Source of the DNA: CALVGQ01 sp964368495
GTDB taxonomy: Bacteria; Bacillota_I; Bacilli_A; Erysipelotrichales; Erysipelotrichaceae
Reading direction: 5' to 3'
Assembly: GCA_964368495.1 (NCBI GenBank)
Contig: CAYJAJ010000004.1
Location: forward strand, 44,763-108,762
Length of the DNA: 64,000 nt
Below the pieces are notes generated by a model. The model was not told the origin of the DNA. It did no database searches and worked only from the letters and a program-made list of their open reading frames with translations. A program made the position numbers and the translations under genes. Shown here in pieces: positions 36,034 to 45,468 of the stretch (position 1 is the stretch's first letter; each line of letters begins with the position of its first letter).

Positions 36034-36639
36034 TTATAAATTAGGTGATTTTAAAAGACATAAAGCTTCTTTGATAGTATCCTTAGGGTTTTTCATCAAT
36101 ATAGCATGCATTCCTGCCTTTTGTGCTGCATCGATGTTTTCCTGTCTATCATCGATAAATAAGCATTCATCTGCTTTAATATTAAGCCTTTCTAGTTGTA
36201 AATTATAAATGGCTATATCAGGTTTAATTAATTTATATGCATAAGAATATAGAGGTAATTCAAATTCAGATAAAAAACTATATTTTTCTATAATATAATG
36301 ATAGGTGCTTTTAGGCATGTTTGACAAGATAGAAATACGATAATTCTTTTTGCAACTAAGCGCAAAATTAACCATTTCTTCAATTGGGGTCAATATATCA
36401 CAAATAGTATCAATTATAAAGCAAATTGGATGTTTTAAATGAGGTGCTCTTTCCACAAATATTTTTTTTAAATCTCCTTCATCGAGTAAGCCTTGATCAA
36501 AAAGGTTCCATTCTTCACCAGAGAAGATGACTTTTTGAACCTCTTTTACCGTTTTTTCATCAAATTTTACTTTATAATACTCTTCCGGTTTAAAGTTCAA
36601 CAATACATTTCCTACATCAAATAAAATCACTTTTATCAT
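36034..36639 (-). CDS. HAD-family hydrolase (YihX-like)
   Basis: Predicted small phosphatase, 201 residues. It has motif I ILFDVGNVLLNF (the DxGN form used by YihX-type enzymes), motif II ISILSNMPKSTYHY, motif III Lys in AYKLIKPDIAIY, and motif IV LFIDDRQENIDAAQKAGM. The cap domain is small and helical. YihX hydrolyses glucose-1-P, but this protein's substrate cannot be read from sequence. It lies at the start of a minus-strand group, 150 bp from the divergent two-component system. Confidence 0.85.
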   Translation of the reverse strand: MIKVILFDVGNVLLNFKPEEYYKVKFDEKTVKEVQKVIFSGEEWNLFDQGLLDEGDLKKIFVERAPHLKHPICFIIDTICDILTPIEEMVNFALSCKKNYRISILSNMPKSTYHYIIEKYSFLSEFELPLYSYAYKLIKPDIAIYNLQLERLNIKADECLFIDDRQENIDAAQKAGMHAILMKNPKDTIKEALCLLKSPNL

Positions 36640-36701
36640 ATGTCAGCCTCCTAGTTAAAGTATAAGGGAGGTGGCAAAAAAAAGCTACTGTAAGTTATTT
36701 G

Positions 36702-36730
36702 TTGAATGGATGTACCTAAATTTGTATAAT
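36702..36730 (+). promoter_or_regulatory. Sigma-A promoter for the two-component operon
   Basis: TTGAAT (36702-36707), a 17-bp spacer and a perfect TATAAT (36725-36730), about 60 bp before the response-regulator start. Confidence 0.75.
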
Positions 36731-36792
36731 GATATTAGATAGTTCACATGGAATTCACAAAGTAGGGGTAAATTAAAAGAGTAGGTGAGTAT

Positions 36793-37464
36793 ATGATAAA
36801 ATTATTAGTAGTTGATGATGAGATTAAAATAAGAGAGATGATTTGTAAGTTTGCAAAATATGAAGGTTTTGAAACAATAAGTGCAGCAGATGGTCAAGAA
36901 GCGGTGGATTATGCACTAACACAGGATTTCGATTGTATTATAATGGACATTATGATGCCAGTTATGGATGGTTTTAATGCGTGTAAAATAATCAAAAAAG
37001 AAAAAAATGTTCCTATTTTGCTGCTGTCTGCTTTAGGTGAAGAATATGATCGTATCCATGGATTTGAAATGGGTGTTGATGATTATGTGGTCAAACCATT
37101 TTCATGCAAGGAGTTAATGATGCGAGTTCATGCAATAGTAAAAAGAGCAGGGCATACTAATTTAAACGATGAGATCATTATCAGTGGGCTCAAAATAGAT
37201 TTAGCTGCACGTATTGTTACGATTGATAATGAAACAATTACAATGTCTCCAAAGGAATATGAACTACTTTTATATTTAGTGAAAAATCGTGGAATTGCTT
37301 TAACTAGAGAAAAGATATTACAGACTGTATGGGGCTATGATTTTTTTGGTGATGACAGAACCTTGGATACCCATATTAAACTTCTAAGAAAGAATTTAAG
37401 AGAATACAGTCAATACATAGTTACATTAAGAGGTGTGGGGTATCGTTTTGAAAAAGTCAATTAG
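36793..37464 (+). CDS. OmpR/PhoB-family response regulator
   Basis: DNA-binding regulator of 223 residues. The receiver domain has LLVVDDEIKIREM, the phospho-acceptor Asp in CIIMDIMMPVMDG, and the conserved Lys in DDYVVKPFS. The winged-helix output domain ends with TLDTHIKLLRKNL and TLRGVGYRFEK. It is directly followed, with overlap, by its sensor kinase, so the partner is clear. The signal and target genes are unknown. No cell-wall or peptide-exporter gene is adjacent, apart from the rubrerythrin downstream. Confidence 0.94.
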   Translation: MIKLLVVDDEIKIREMICKFAKYEGFETISAADGQEAVDYALTQDFDCIIMDIMMPVMDGFNACKIIKKEKNVPILLLSALGEEYDRIHGFEMGVDDYVVKPFSCKELMMRVHAIVKRAGHTNLNDEIIISGLKIDLAARIVTIDNETITMSPKEYELLLYLVKNRGIALTREKILQTVWGYDFFGDDRTLDTHIKLLRKNLREYSQYIVTLRGVGYRFEKVN

Positions 37465-38890
37465 TATTCGATGGAAAGTATTGCTCTATGTTTTAAGTTT
37501 TACGCTTGGTATTTTTCTATTGTTATGGATATTTCAAACAATTTTTTTAGGATGGTTTTATGAAAATATCAGAATTGGTCAAGTCAAAGATGCTGCTCAG
37601 TCAGTTGAGTTAAATATAAATAATGAAGAAAATCTTGAATCAATTATAACAAGTGTTTCTCAAAACAATGATGTTTGTGTTCGTGTTGTTTATGGTTATG
37701 GACAAGATTTGAGCAGTGATTTTCAACAAGGTTGTGCAGTATCAAAACTAACTGTAACTGAAACAGTATTGATTTTAGATAATACCATTAACAACGATGG
37801 CGAATATTTAGAGAAGAAGTTTGAAACACTAACACTCAATACAATTTTTGGTAATTTTAGGCAAGTCAGCGACGAAAACTATGATTTGATATATTCAAAA
37901 ATTATAGATTCTTCAGAAGATGGCAGTGCATTGGTTATGGTAAGTGCAAGAATGACACCAGTAAATGCAACAATTTCCACAATTAGGACACAGCTTGGCT
38001 ATATTGGTTTTATTTTACTTACAATGTCGATTGTTTTAACTACAGTTATTACATCAAGAATTATTAAGCCACTAGAAAGAATGAGTAAAAGTGCTTTAAT
38101 TTTGTCTACAGGAAATTACGATGTGCAATTTGAAGGATCACAATATAAAGAAGTAAAAGAATTAAGTGAGTCTTTGAATTATGCGGCAAAGAAATTAAAG
38201 GATGTGGATCAACATCGACGAGATTTAATTGCGAATGTTTCTCATGATTTACGAACTCCACTTACAATGATTGGTGGATACGGCGAAATGATGCGGGATA
38301 TTCCTGAAGAAAACAACAAAGAAAACGCACAAGTTATTATTGATGAGACAAAAAGACTAACTTCACTTGTAAACGATTTGCTTGATTTTAGCAAACTTCA
38401 AGAACACAAAATTCGATTAAATATTGATGAATTTAATATTAGTGAAGTATTAAGAAACACTTGTCATATGTATAATCAAACATTTAGTGAAAAAGGAATT
38501 TCATTAATCTATGAAGGGACAAGTGAGTATATTGTTAAAGCTGATAGTAGCCGAATTCAACAGGTCATTAATAACTTTATTAATAATGCACTTCATTATG
38601 GTAGCAGTGGAGAAAAAGTGATAGTTAGACAAATTGATAATGAGAAAACAGTTCGCGTTGAAATTCAAGACTTTGGTGAAGGTATTGAAAAGGACAAGCT
38701 CGAGTTTATTTGGGATCGCTATTATAAAATAGACAAAACACATGTAAGAAGCATGAGTGGTTCTGGTTTAGGTTTATCAATAGTAAAAGAGATTTTAAAT
38801 TTACATCAAGTCAAATTTGGAGTCTTATCAAAAGTAAATGAAGGATCGATATTTTATTTTGAACTAGAGAAAGTAAAAAATGAAATTTAG
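37448..38890 (+). CDS. Sensor histidine kinase
   Basis: Membrane sensor partner of the preceding regulator. Its 480 residues hold an N-terminal helix (about 10-32), an extracytoplasmic sensor of roughly 140 residues, a second helix (about 178-200), a HAMP linker and a DHp domain with VSHDLRTPLTMIGGYGE. The ATPase domain has NNFINNALHYG (N box) and SGSGLGLSIVKEI (G box). TTG 37448 is a plausible start, overlapping the regulator by 17 bp with a GTGGGG ribosome site; GTG 37433 is the other in-frame choice. Confidence 0.88.
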   Translation: MKKSISIRWKVLLYVLSFTLGIFLLLWIFQTIFLGWFYENIRIGQVKDAAQSVELNINNEENLESIITSVSQNNDVCVRVVYGYGQDLSSDFQQGCAVSKLTVTETVLILDNTINNDGEYLEKKFETLTLNTIFGNFRQVSDENYDLIYSKIIDSSEDGSALVMVSARMTPVNATISTIRTQLGYIGFILLTMSIVLTTVITSRIIKPLERMSKSALILSTGNYDVQFEGSQYKEVKELSESLNYAAKKLKDVDQHRRDLIANVSHDLRTPLTMIGGYGEMMRDIPEENNKENAQVIIDETKRLTSLVNDLLDFSKLQEHKIRLNIDEFNISEVLRNTCHMYNQTFSEKGISLIYEGTSEYIVKADSSRIQQVINNFINNALHYGSSGEKVIVRQIDNEKTVRVEIQDFGEGIEKDKLEFIWDRYYKIDKTHVRSMSGSGLGLSIVKEILNLHQVKFGVLSKVNEGSIFYFELEKVKNEI

Positions 38891-38954
38891 GATTGTTTCA
38901 GTGTATATATTTTGTTAAATATGATAATCTAAAAGTAACTAAGAGGAGGAAATT

Positions 38955-39497
38955 ATGAAAAATTTAAAAGGAACAAAAACTGAAAAAAATTTAATGGAAG
39001 CTTTTGCCGGAGAAAGTCAAGCAAGAAACAAATACACTTTCTATGCATCAAAAGCTAAAAAAGAAGGTTACGAACAAATTTCAGCTTTATTTGCTGAAAC
39101 TGCTGCAAACGAAAAAGAACATGCAGAGTTATGGTTTAAGTATCTTCATGATGGGGCAGTACCAACTACCACACAAAATTTAAAAGATGCTGCAAATGGT
39201 GAAAATTTTGAATGGACTGATATGTATTCTCGCATGGCTAAAGAAGCTCGTGAAGAAGGCTTCGATGATATTGCTGCTACAATGGAAGGTGTTGCAAAAA
39301 TCGAAAAGCGTCATGAAGAACGCTATTTAGCTCTTCTTAAAAACATTGAAGAAAAGAAAGTATTTGCAAGAGATAATGTTATGATGTGGGAATGTCGTAA
39401 CTGTGGACATGTTCACGTTGGGAAAACAGCCCCAGGTGTCTGTCCAGTTTGTGATCATAAGCAAGCTCATTTCCAAATTGAACCAGAAAACTATTAA
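38955..39497 (+). CDS. Rubrerythrin
   Basis: Peroxide-reducing diiron protein of anaerobes, 180 residues. The N-terminal four-helix domain has EAFAGESQARNKY and the second metal-ligand helix ETAANEKEHAEL, with EGVAKIEKRHEERY later. The C-terminal rubredoxin-type site has CRNCG and CPVCDHKQAHF. All expected iron ligands are visible. RBS AGAGGAGG precedes ATG 38955. The gene ends at a terminator and appears to be a single transcription unit. It supports an anaerobic lifestyle. Confidence 0.95.
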   Translation: MKNLKGTKTEKNLMEAFAGESQARNKYTFYASKAKKEGYEQISALFAETAANEKEHAELWFKYLHDGAVPTTTQNLKDAANGENFEWTDMYSRMAKEAREEGFDDIAATMEGVAKIEKRHEERYLALLKNIEEKKVFARDNVMMWECRNCGHVHVGKTAPGVCPVCDHKQAHFQIEPENY

Positions 39498-39503
39498 TAT
39501 TGT

Positions 39504-39537
39504 AAAACTCTATGATTTTGTCATAGAGTTTTATTTT
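39504..39537 (+). terminator. Terminator after rubrerythrin
   Basis: AAAACTCTATGA against TCATAGAGTTTT, a 12-bp perfect stem with a 5-nt loop, followed by TATTTT. Confidence 0.9.
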
Positions 39538-39624
39538 GGTTATTATGAACTACTGGAAACTGATTTTATACTAGTAAAGATAAGTTAATTGTTGTATCGT
39601 AATAATATAGAAAAGAGGTTTTTT

Positions 39625-40008
39625 ATGAAAATAGAACATATTGCACTTTATACGCATGACATTGAAATGACAAAAACGTTCTACACAAAATATTTTAATG
39701 CTACAAGCAGTGAATTATATCATAATAAAAATACAGGTTTCAGCTCCTATTTTTTAAGTTTCGATGACGGTGCTCGACTTGAAATCATGAATGTTTTAAA
39801 ATTAGAACAACAAAGTGTAAATTTAAAACGAGCAGGGTACGTTCATTTGGCATTCAGTGTAGGAAGTAAAGAGAAGGTTGATGAACTAACTAACCTATTA
39901 AAAATAGATGGATATGAAGTAATTAGTGGTCCTAGGACTACAGGAGATGGGTATTATGAAAGTTGCATATTAGATAATGAGCATAATATTATTGAAATAA
40001 CGGAATAA
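39625..40008 (+). CDS. VOC-superfamily protein (glyoxalase/bleomycin-resistance fold)
   Basis: A small metalloprotein fold of 127 residues. It begins MKIEHIALYTHDIEMTKTFY, a metal-site His motif, and continues with YVHLAFSVGSKEKVDEL and a C-terminal DNEHNIIEITE that carries the usual Glu. Members include glyoxalase I, fosfomycin thiol transferases and bleomycin-binding proteins; the precise reaction is not evident. ATG 39625 follows AGAGGT. It stands alone after rubrerythrin. Confidence 0.82.
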   Translation: MKIEHIALYTHDIEMTKTFYTKYFNATSSELYHNKNTGFSSYFLSFDDGARLEIMNVLKLEQQSVNLKRAGYVHLAFSVGSKEKVDELTNLLKIDGYEVISGPRTTGDGYYESCILDNEHNIIEITE

Positions 40009-40262
40009 TTGTATATTGTTTTGTGCTATAGATCCATTTTGTACAAGAGAGATGATTAGTCGTTTTTTATAACATTTCAATTTTTTTGGTGTACGATAGT
40101 TTTATTTATAAAGTGTTTAGCGAAAAGTGATTACAATGTTAAAAATTCATAATCACTTTATATAAAATACAGTTAATCAACTGTCAAAAGTGTAAAAAAT
40201 TGTTGTATTAATGTTACTAAAATGATAATTGAATTGTATTGCGTACTGATAGAATGCTTAAA

Positions 40263-40328
40263 ATGAAGGCTTTGTTTATGTATGGAAGTCCAAATGCATC
40301 GATAACCTATTTTAATCGTGGCGAATAA
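40263..40328 (+). CDS. Possible 21-residue small peptide
   Basis: ATG 40263 opens MKALFMYGSPNASITYFNRGE and stops at TAA 40326. It is followed 28 bp later by a perfect terminator, which is the spacing of a short transcript. The ribosome site is poor and the promoter is only fair (TTGAAT and TAGAAT with a 15-bp spacer), so translation is uncertain. It could be a small peptide, a leader or part of an sRNA. Confidence 0.25.
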   Translation: MKALFMYGSPNASITYFNRGE

Positions 40329-40355
40329 ACCATTTTTATTCAAATTTATAAAAAG

Positions 40356-40388
40356 AAAACTGACACTCTTGATATGTGTCAGTTTTTT
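40356..40388. terminator. Terminator between the VOC and lipid-kinase genes
   Basis: AAAACTGACAC against GTGTCAGTTTT, an 11-bp perfect stem with a 9-nt loop and T-run. It can serve both directions and is the 3' boundary of the converging lipid-kinase gene. Confidence 0.9.
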
Positions 40389-40403
40389 TATGAGTTCTTG
40401 TGT

Positions 40404-41318
40404 TTAATTATTTTCACTATTTAATAATTTTGAATGGCTAGGAACTTTTAATTTTAATCCTTTGTGCATTATTTCTAAATGGATGTGTTTTTCTTTAAAG
40501 CTTTCGCCATCTGATTGCATATCAATTAGAGTATCACTGCTGATAACAATTTTATTTGCCCTAATCATTTTTACTACGCTGAGATCTGTGTGTGTTCCTT
40601 TAAGATATTTGCTAACTAATTGAAACAGTTTACCTCTACTTAATTTATCAACAATACAAATATCAAACATTCCATCATCAATTGATGCATTTGGTGTCGG
40701 ATTGAAGCCACCACCGTAATATTGTCCGTTCATAACAGCACACAGTGAACATTCTTGGGTCCATTTTTCATTATTAACTTCAATCGTAATTGTAGTAGGG
40801 TTGGCTTTTAAAAATTTAGATAAAGCTGCAACTAAATATGTTAAGTGCCCTGACAAAAAACGATTTCTAATTTCATGGGTTGCACGGTAATTAATTTGTG
40901 CATCCAATCCGATGGTTGTGCAGTTGAAGAATCGTGTATCATTTCCTATACCATAGTCAACATAAACAACTTCACCTTCAATTGCTTCTAAAAGTTGGTC
41001 ATAGAGTGTCTTTGGTGCATTATCACATAACATTTTATAACAATCATTTCCAGATCCACTAGGGATTATCGATAAACAAACTTTATCGTTAATTCCATTT
41101 AATATTTCATAAGCTGTTCCATCACCTCCAACTGAGTATAAACATACATTGTCTTTTATTGAATAGTTGTTGGCAAGTTGTGTAGCGTGCTTTGGATATT
41201 GTGTAATTAGTATTTCAAATTCTAAATCTTTTTCTTTACAAATATTTTGAATAGTTGCAGTAATTTTTTCTTTTTTATTCTTACCTGATATAGGATTAAC
41301 GATAAATATGTGCTTCAT
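40404..41318 (-). CDS. Diacylglycerol/lipid kinase, YegS/BmrU/DgkB family
   Basis: Soluble lipid kinase of 304 residues. The nucleotide-binding loop is SVGGDGTAYEILNGI, and the N-terminus has IVNPISGKN. The C-terminal domain has YGGGFNPTPNASIDDGMFDI and ends near DGESFKEKHIHLEI, typical of DgkB. In Firmicutes this enzyme recycles diacylglycerol into phosphatidate. The ATG at 41318 follows AGAGGAAA. It is monocistronic and ends at the terminator at 40356. Confidence 0.9.
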   Translation of the reverse strand: MKHIFIVNPISGKNKKEKITATIQNICKEKDLEFEILITQYPKHATQLANNYSIKDNVCLYSVGGDGTAYEILNGINDKVCLSIIPSGSGNDCYKMLCDNAPKTLYDQLLEAIEGEVVYVDYGIGNDTRFFNCTTIGLDAQINYRATHEIRNRFLSGHLTYLVAALSKFLKANPTTITIEVNNEKWTQECSLCAVMNGQYYGGGFNPTPNASIDDGMFDICIVDKLSRGKLFQLVSKYLKGTHTDLSVVKMIRANKIVISSDTLIDMQSDGESFKEKHIHLEIMHKGLKLKVPSHSKLLNSENN

Positions 41319-41381
41319 GATTTTTCCTCTTGATTTCTATAAAATATTTTAGCACGACATAATTAACATATCAAATTTAAA

Positions 41382-41408
41382 AAACTGCAATGTAATCACA
41401 TTGCAGTT
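41382..41408 (-). terminator. Terminator of the DEAD-box helicase gene
   Basis: AAACTGCAATGT against ACATTGCAGTTT, a 12-bp perfect stem with a 4-nt loop. On the minus strand a T-rich tail follows the stem, 11 bp after the helicase stop. Confidence 0.88.
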
Positions 41409-41419
41409 TCATGCATTAT

Positions 41420-43198
41420 TTATGCTTTCTTTTTTGAATTTCTTTTGCCTTTTGTGTTTTCCTTTGTCGGTCTTGAATTTCTTCTGCGTGATCCTGAATC
41501 ATCTTTTTTAGCATATTTTGGTTTTCTATCTGTTTTCTCTTGCTTATCAGAATTTGAAACTTTACGTCTTTTGCTAGATGATGAGTCTGATCTAGATGAT
41601 TTACCAGAACCACTACCCTTAGAGTTTCCAAGTAATGTGGCACGAACGACAAATCCATGAATTGCAGTTCTATCGATTGATTCACAGATCATGTTTGCTA
41701 AATCACTAGGAATTTCAACATATGTTTCTTTTTCTTGAATATCAATTTTTCCAATATCTTTGCCACGAATACCACTTGCTTCTGCTATTGCACTTACAAC
41801 ATGAGCAGCAGCAATATCTTGACGTTTACCCACATCCAACAATAGTTTAGTTTTCTTTGTGCTTTTAGATGTTACACGATCACTATCTTTTGGTTTCGTA
41901 ATTTCAGAAAACACATCATTACCAATTAATTTATATGTTGTTGCACAAGCGATTTCTTCCCATGTATAACCTTCATTAATTAAATCTGTTAATGCGAATT
42001 TAATATCTTGTGGTGCAGTTTGAGAAAGAATATCTAATAATTGGCTCTTCATTTGTTGAAGATGGAATTCTTTTAATTCTTCTTTAGTTGGTAACTCTTT
42101 TTTAATTAATTTACTTTTAGTTAGATGTTCCAAATCACGAACTCTATTTCTTTGTCTTGGAGTAATTAACGTATAAGCTAGTCCGTCTTTACCAGCGCGA
42201 CCAGTTCTTCCAATACGGTGTACATAGTATTCTGTTTCTTGTGGAAAATCAAAGTTAAACACAACATCCATTGAATCGACATCAATTCCTCTTGCAGCAA
42301 CATCGGTACATACAAGGATATGGATTTTCTTCTTTTTGAATTTATCCATGACAATAGAGCGCATTTCCTGTTTCATATCACCATGTAAGCCTGCAGCCCA
42401 AAAACCTTTAGAAACAAGCTCAGATACTAGATCATCCACCATTTTCTTCGTGTTACAAAAAACCATTGCAAGTCCTGGATTTAAAATTTGAACTAATTGC
42501 ATTAATACAGCACGTTTGTCTGATTGATTACATTCAATGTAATTTTGCTCAATAGTATTTGAAGTCATTTGTACTTCAGGGTTTTTAATATGGACAGGGT
42601 TGTCTTGGTATTGTTTTGTAATTTCTAATATTGATTTTGGCATTGTTGCAGAAAAAAGTATCGTTTGTCTTTCACTTGGTAAAGCTTTAATTACTGTTTC
42701 GATGTCTTCTCGAAAGCCCATATTCAACATTTCATCAGCTTCATCAAGTACTAAAATTTTGCAATCATGAAAGCGAAGAGTTTTTCTATCAATATGATCA
42801 AGGATTCTTCCAGGAGTTCCAACTACGATGTCAGCTCCTTTTTTCAAATCTATGATTTGTTTGGTGATTGGTTGACCACCATAAATGCATACTGTTCTAA
42901 TACCTTCTTTGTATTTTGCGAATTTTCTGATTTCTTCACATACTTGAAGTGCAAGTTCTCGAGTGGGCGATAAAATTAACGCTTGAGGGTGTTTTCTTTC
43001 TGATGGTACTAGCTTTTCAAGAATAGGTATCGAAAATGCAGCAGTTTTTCCAGTTCCGGTTTGGCTTTGACCAATAATGTCTCCGCCGTTTAGTACAGTA
43101 GGGATACAGGCTTTTTGAATATATGTTGCTTCGTTGTATCCACAATCTTCAATAGCTCTTAAAAGCTCTGAAGATAAGTTAAGTTCATTAAATCTCAT
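41420..43198 (-). CDS. DEAD-box RNA helicase (DeaD/CshA type)
   Basis: ATP-dependent RNA helicase in ribosome assembly and RNA turnover, 592 residues. It has Q-motif FNELNLSSELLRAI, Walker A SQTGTGKTAAF, PTRELALQ, TPGR, LDEADEML, the SAT motif, VAARGID and HRIGRTGRAG. A DbpA-type RNA-binding domain spans about 465-540, with GKIDIQEKETYVEIP and RTAIHGFVV. The last 50 residues are a Ser-, Lys- and Arg-rich tail. The ATG at 43198 has a weak ribosome site. Cold-induced in many Firmicutes; not shown here. Confidence 0.93.
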   Translation of the reverse strand: MRFNELNLSSELLRAIEDCGYNEATYIQKACIPTVLNGGDIIGQSQTGTGKTAAFSIPILEKLVPSERKHPQALILSPTRELALQVCEEIRKFAKYKEGIRTVCIYGGQPITKQIIDLKKGADIVVGTPGRILDHIDRKTLRFHDCKILVLDEADEMLNMGFREDIETVIKALPSERQTILFSATMPKSILEITKQYQDNPVHIKNPEVQMTSNTIEQNYIECNQSDKRAVLMQLVQILNPGLAMVFCNTKKMVDDLVSELVSKGFWAAGLHGDMKQEMRSIVMDKFKKKKIHILVCTDVAARGIDVDSMDVVFNFDFPQETEYYVHRIGRTGRAGKDGLAYTLITPRQRNRVRDLEHLTKSKLIKKELPTKEELKEFHLQQMKSQLLDILSQTAPQDIKFALTDLINEGYTWEEIACATTYKLIGNDVFSEITKPKDSDRVTSKSTKKTKLLLDVGKRQDIAAAHVVSAIAEASGIRGKDIGKIDIQEKETYVEIPSDLANMICESIDRTAIHGFVVRATLLGNSKGSGSGKSSRSDSSSSKRRKVSNSDKQEKTDRKPKYAKKDDSGSRRRNSRPTKENTKGKRNSKKKA

Positions 43199-43369
43199 TT
43201 TTTTCTCACTTTCATTACGTCATGATAGTATAGCATGCTTATAACTAAATGTAAAACAGCAAATAATTTAATTGTTTCATTATTGTCTACAAAAATGAAG
43301 CTAATTGTACTTGACTTGCAAATTCAATGTGATAGAATTTGCATATTGAATAGAAGTGAGGCGAATTTT

Positions 43370-44764
43370 GTGTTAAATGAAAACAGCCTACGTGTCAAAT
43401 TGATGCGTAAAATAGGGGCAACTAGGATGATAACCTTGAGTTTTATCTTTGTCATATTGTTAGGGGCAATCTTATTAACTTTACCATTTTCTAATAACTT
43501 AGATCCGTTAAGTTTTTTAGACAATTTATTTATATCAACTAGTGCAACGTGTGTTACAGGACTTGTACCTGCAAATATTATGGAACAGTACAACTATTTT
43601 GGGTATAGTATTTTATTGGTACTCATTCAAATTGGTGGACTTGGAGTAATGTCTCTTATTGCTTTCGTGATAACAGTAACTAAGCATAAACTATATCATT
43701 CTGAAAAAAGAATGTTACAAAATGCGCTTAATAAGGATTCATTACAAGATATTCCTAAGTTTTTGCGTTCAATTATTATATATACCTTTGTGTTTGAAAC
43801 AATTGGAGCACTTCTTATTATGACAAAGTTCATACCAATATTTGGTATTTCAAAGGGAATTTACAACTCCATATTTCTATCGGTTTCAGCATTTTGCAAT
43901 GCCGGTATTGATAATTTCTCGTTGTTTTCATTAGCTGAATATTCATCAGACGTATTAATTAATGCTACAGTTGCTTCGTTAATCATCATTGGTGGTTTAG
44001 GGTTTGCAGTATGGTTTGATTTAAGGAAAAGATTTATTGAGCGACTAAATGGAAAATATTCATTAAAAAAAATGTTTAGTTTATTGAATTTACATTCGAA
44101 AGTTGTGTTGATTACTACACTTTGTTTGATTGTTAGTGGTACTGTACTTATGTTGATAACAGAATCATTTAATTCTGAAACACTTGGCTCTATGAGTACT
44201 TTTGATAAAATACAAGCAGCGATATTTCAATCAATTACTTTAAGAACTGCAGGATTTAGTACAATTGATATTGGTCTTTTGCAAGACACTACTTTAATGT
44301 TCATGTGTTTGTATATGTTTATTGGAGGATCGCCTGGAGGAACTGCAGGAGGTATTAAAACAACTGCATTTGTAATGATGGTTATGTTTGTTAGGTCGCA
44401 ACTTGTAGGAAATGATAAATTAACCGCTTTTAAACGCACAATTCCAATGCAAGTTTTCCATAAAGCATTTATGGTTGGTTTATTATATGTTATATTAATA
44501 TTTGTAAGTTTGTTCTTGCTTACAATTAGTGAAGATATTGCTTTTTTACCACTTCTATTTGAAGTTGTATCTGCAATAGGAACTGTAGGTTTATCTGCTT
44601 CGGTTACACCTTTATTAAGCGATTTTGGAAAAATTGTAATTATGATTTTGATGTTTGCGGGACGAGTAGGTCCAATTACAATTATTTTATCAATGGTAAA
44701 GAAAAAATCAAAAAATAAATCTCATGAAGTTGAATATCCAACTTCAGAAATATTAATTGGATAA
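43370..44764 (+). CDS. ktrB: Potassium uptake channel subunit KtrB/TrkH
   Basis: K+ translocating membrane subunit, 464 residues. Four pore-loop repeats are visible: SATCVTGLV, SAFCNAGIDNFS, TLRTAGFSTID and SAIGTVGLSAS. The third carries the family's intramembrane GGSPGGTAGG segment. GTG 43370 is chosen because GAGG lies a few bases upstream and an Asn-rich start matches Ktr proteins; the open frame begins earlier at 43235. KtrA follows 15 bp later. Confidence 0.9.
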   Translation: MLNENSLRVKLMRKIGATRMITLSFIFVILLGAILLTLPFSNNLDPLSFLDNLFISTSATCVTGLVPANIMEQYNYFGYSILLVLIQIGGLGVMSLIAFVITVTKHKLYHSEKRMLQNALNKDSLQDIPKFLRSIIIYTFVFETIGALLIMTKFIPIFGISKGIYNSIFLSVSAFCNAGIDNFSLFSLAEYSSDVLINATVASLIIIGGLGFAVWFDLRKRFIERLNGKYSLKKMFSLLNLHSKVVLITTLCLIVSGTVLMLITESFNSETLGSMSTFDKIQAAIFQSITLRTAGFSTIDIGLLQDTTLMFMCLYMFIGGSPGGTAGGIKTTAFVMMVMFVRSQLVGNDKLTAFKRTIPMQVFHKAFMVGLLYVILIFVSLFLLTISEDIAFLPLLFEVVSAIGTVGLSASVTPLLSDFGKIVIMILMFAGRVGPITIILSMVKKKSKNKSHEVEYPTSEILIG

Positions 44765-44779
44765 AAAAGGAGAAAAAAA

Positions 44780-45448
44780 ATGGCTGAAAGAAAAACATTT
44801 GTTATTTTAGGACTTGGAGTATTTGGTTCTACTATTGCGAAACAATTGGCAAATCATAATTATGAGGTTATTGCTGTAGATAAAGACATTAACTGCGTTG
44901 AAAGAATGGCAGATATAGTAACACAATCTGTGTGTGCTGATTTTACGGATATTGATCAATTAAGAACAATTGGAGTTCAAGATTGTGATTGCGCTGTTGT
45001 TGCTACAGGTGGCTATCTTGAAGAGAGTGTTATTGGTGTAATGAATTTAAAAGAACTAAATGTTCCTTATGTTTTAGCAAAAGCACGAAACAAACGTTTT
45101 GAACAAATCCTACTTAAAATCGGTTGTGACCGTGTAGTTCGCCCCGAGAAAGAAATGGGAGAACGTATCGCAAAACGATTGGTGTCACAAAATATTGTGG
45201 ATATCATTGATTTGGATGATGAATACAGTATTATTGAAATTGCTGCTCCAAGTAAATGGGTAGGTGGTACTTTAAAAGATTTAAATTTACGTGCAAAGTA
45301 TGGAATTAACGTTATTGGAATTCGAAAAAAAATTAATGAACATTTGTCAATGAGTCCTGATGCGAATTATACGATTGAAAAAACGGATTACATTTTAGTT
45401 ATTGCAGAAAATGAGTTATTTGATGAACATACAGATATTTTTCATTAA
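44780..45448 (+). CDS. ktrA: Potassium uptake regulatory subunit KtrA (RCK protein)
   Basis: Cytoplasmic gating ring of the Ktr system, 222 residues. The RCK-N domain binds nucleotide through FVILGLGVFGSTIAKQL and the acidic end AVDKDINCVE. A C-terminal RCK-C domain includes GGTLKDLNLRAKYGINVIGI. RBS AAAAAGGAG precedes ATG 44780. The pair is encoded in order KtrB-KtrA in one operon, which helps assign the channel. In Bacillus Ktr systems the regulator binds ATP, ADP and c-di-AMP; ligand use here is by homology only. Confidence 0.93.
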   Translation: MAERKTFVILGLGVFGSTIAKQLANHNYEVIAVDKDINCVERMADIVTQSVCADFTDIDQLRTIGVQDCDCAVVATGGYLEESVIGVMNLKELNVPYVLAKARNKRFEQILLKIGCDRVVRPEKEMGERIAKRLVSQNIVDIIDLDDEYSIIEIAAPSKWVGGTLKDLNLRAKYGINVIGIRKKINEHLSMSPDANYTIEKTDYILVIAENELFDEHTDIFH

Positions 45449-45468
45449 AATATTAAGGGGAAATTAGA

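Larger units (their letters stand above)
40009..40403. other. AT-rich intergenic stretch with a terminator
   Basis: This 395-bp region lies between the VOC gene and the lipid-kinase gene on the opposite strand. It contains no gene of normal size. A 21-codon open frame at 40263 is listed separately. The only strong structure is the terminator at 40356-40388. The middle part has T-rich repeats but no clear ncRNA. Confidence 0.6.

Noticed and set aside
36034..36639. HAD protein lacking its second motif I Asp
   Set aside because: DVGNV looked like a loss, but YihX-type HAD enzymes naturally have DxGN at this place.
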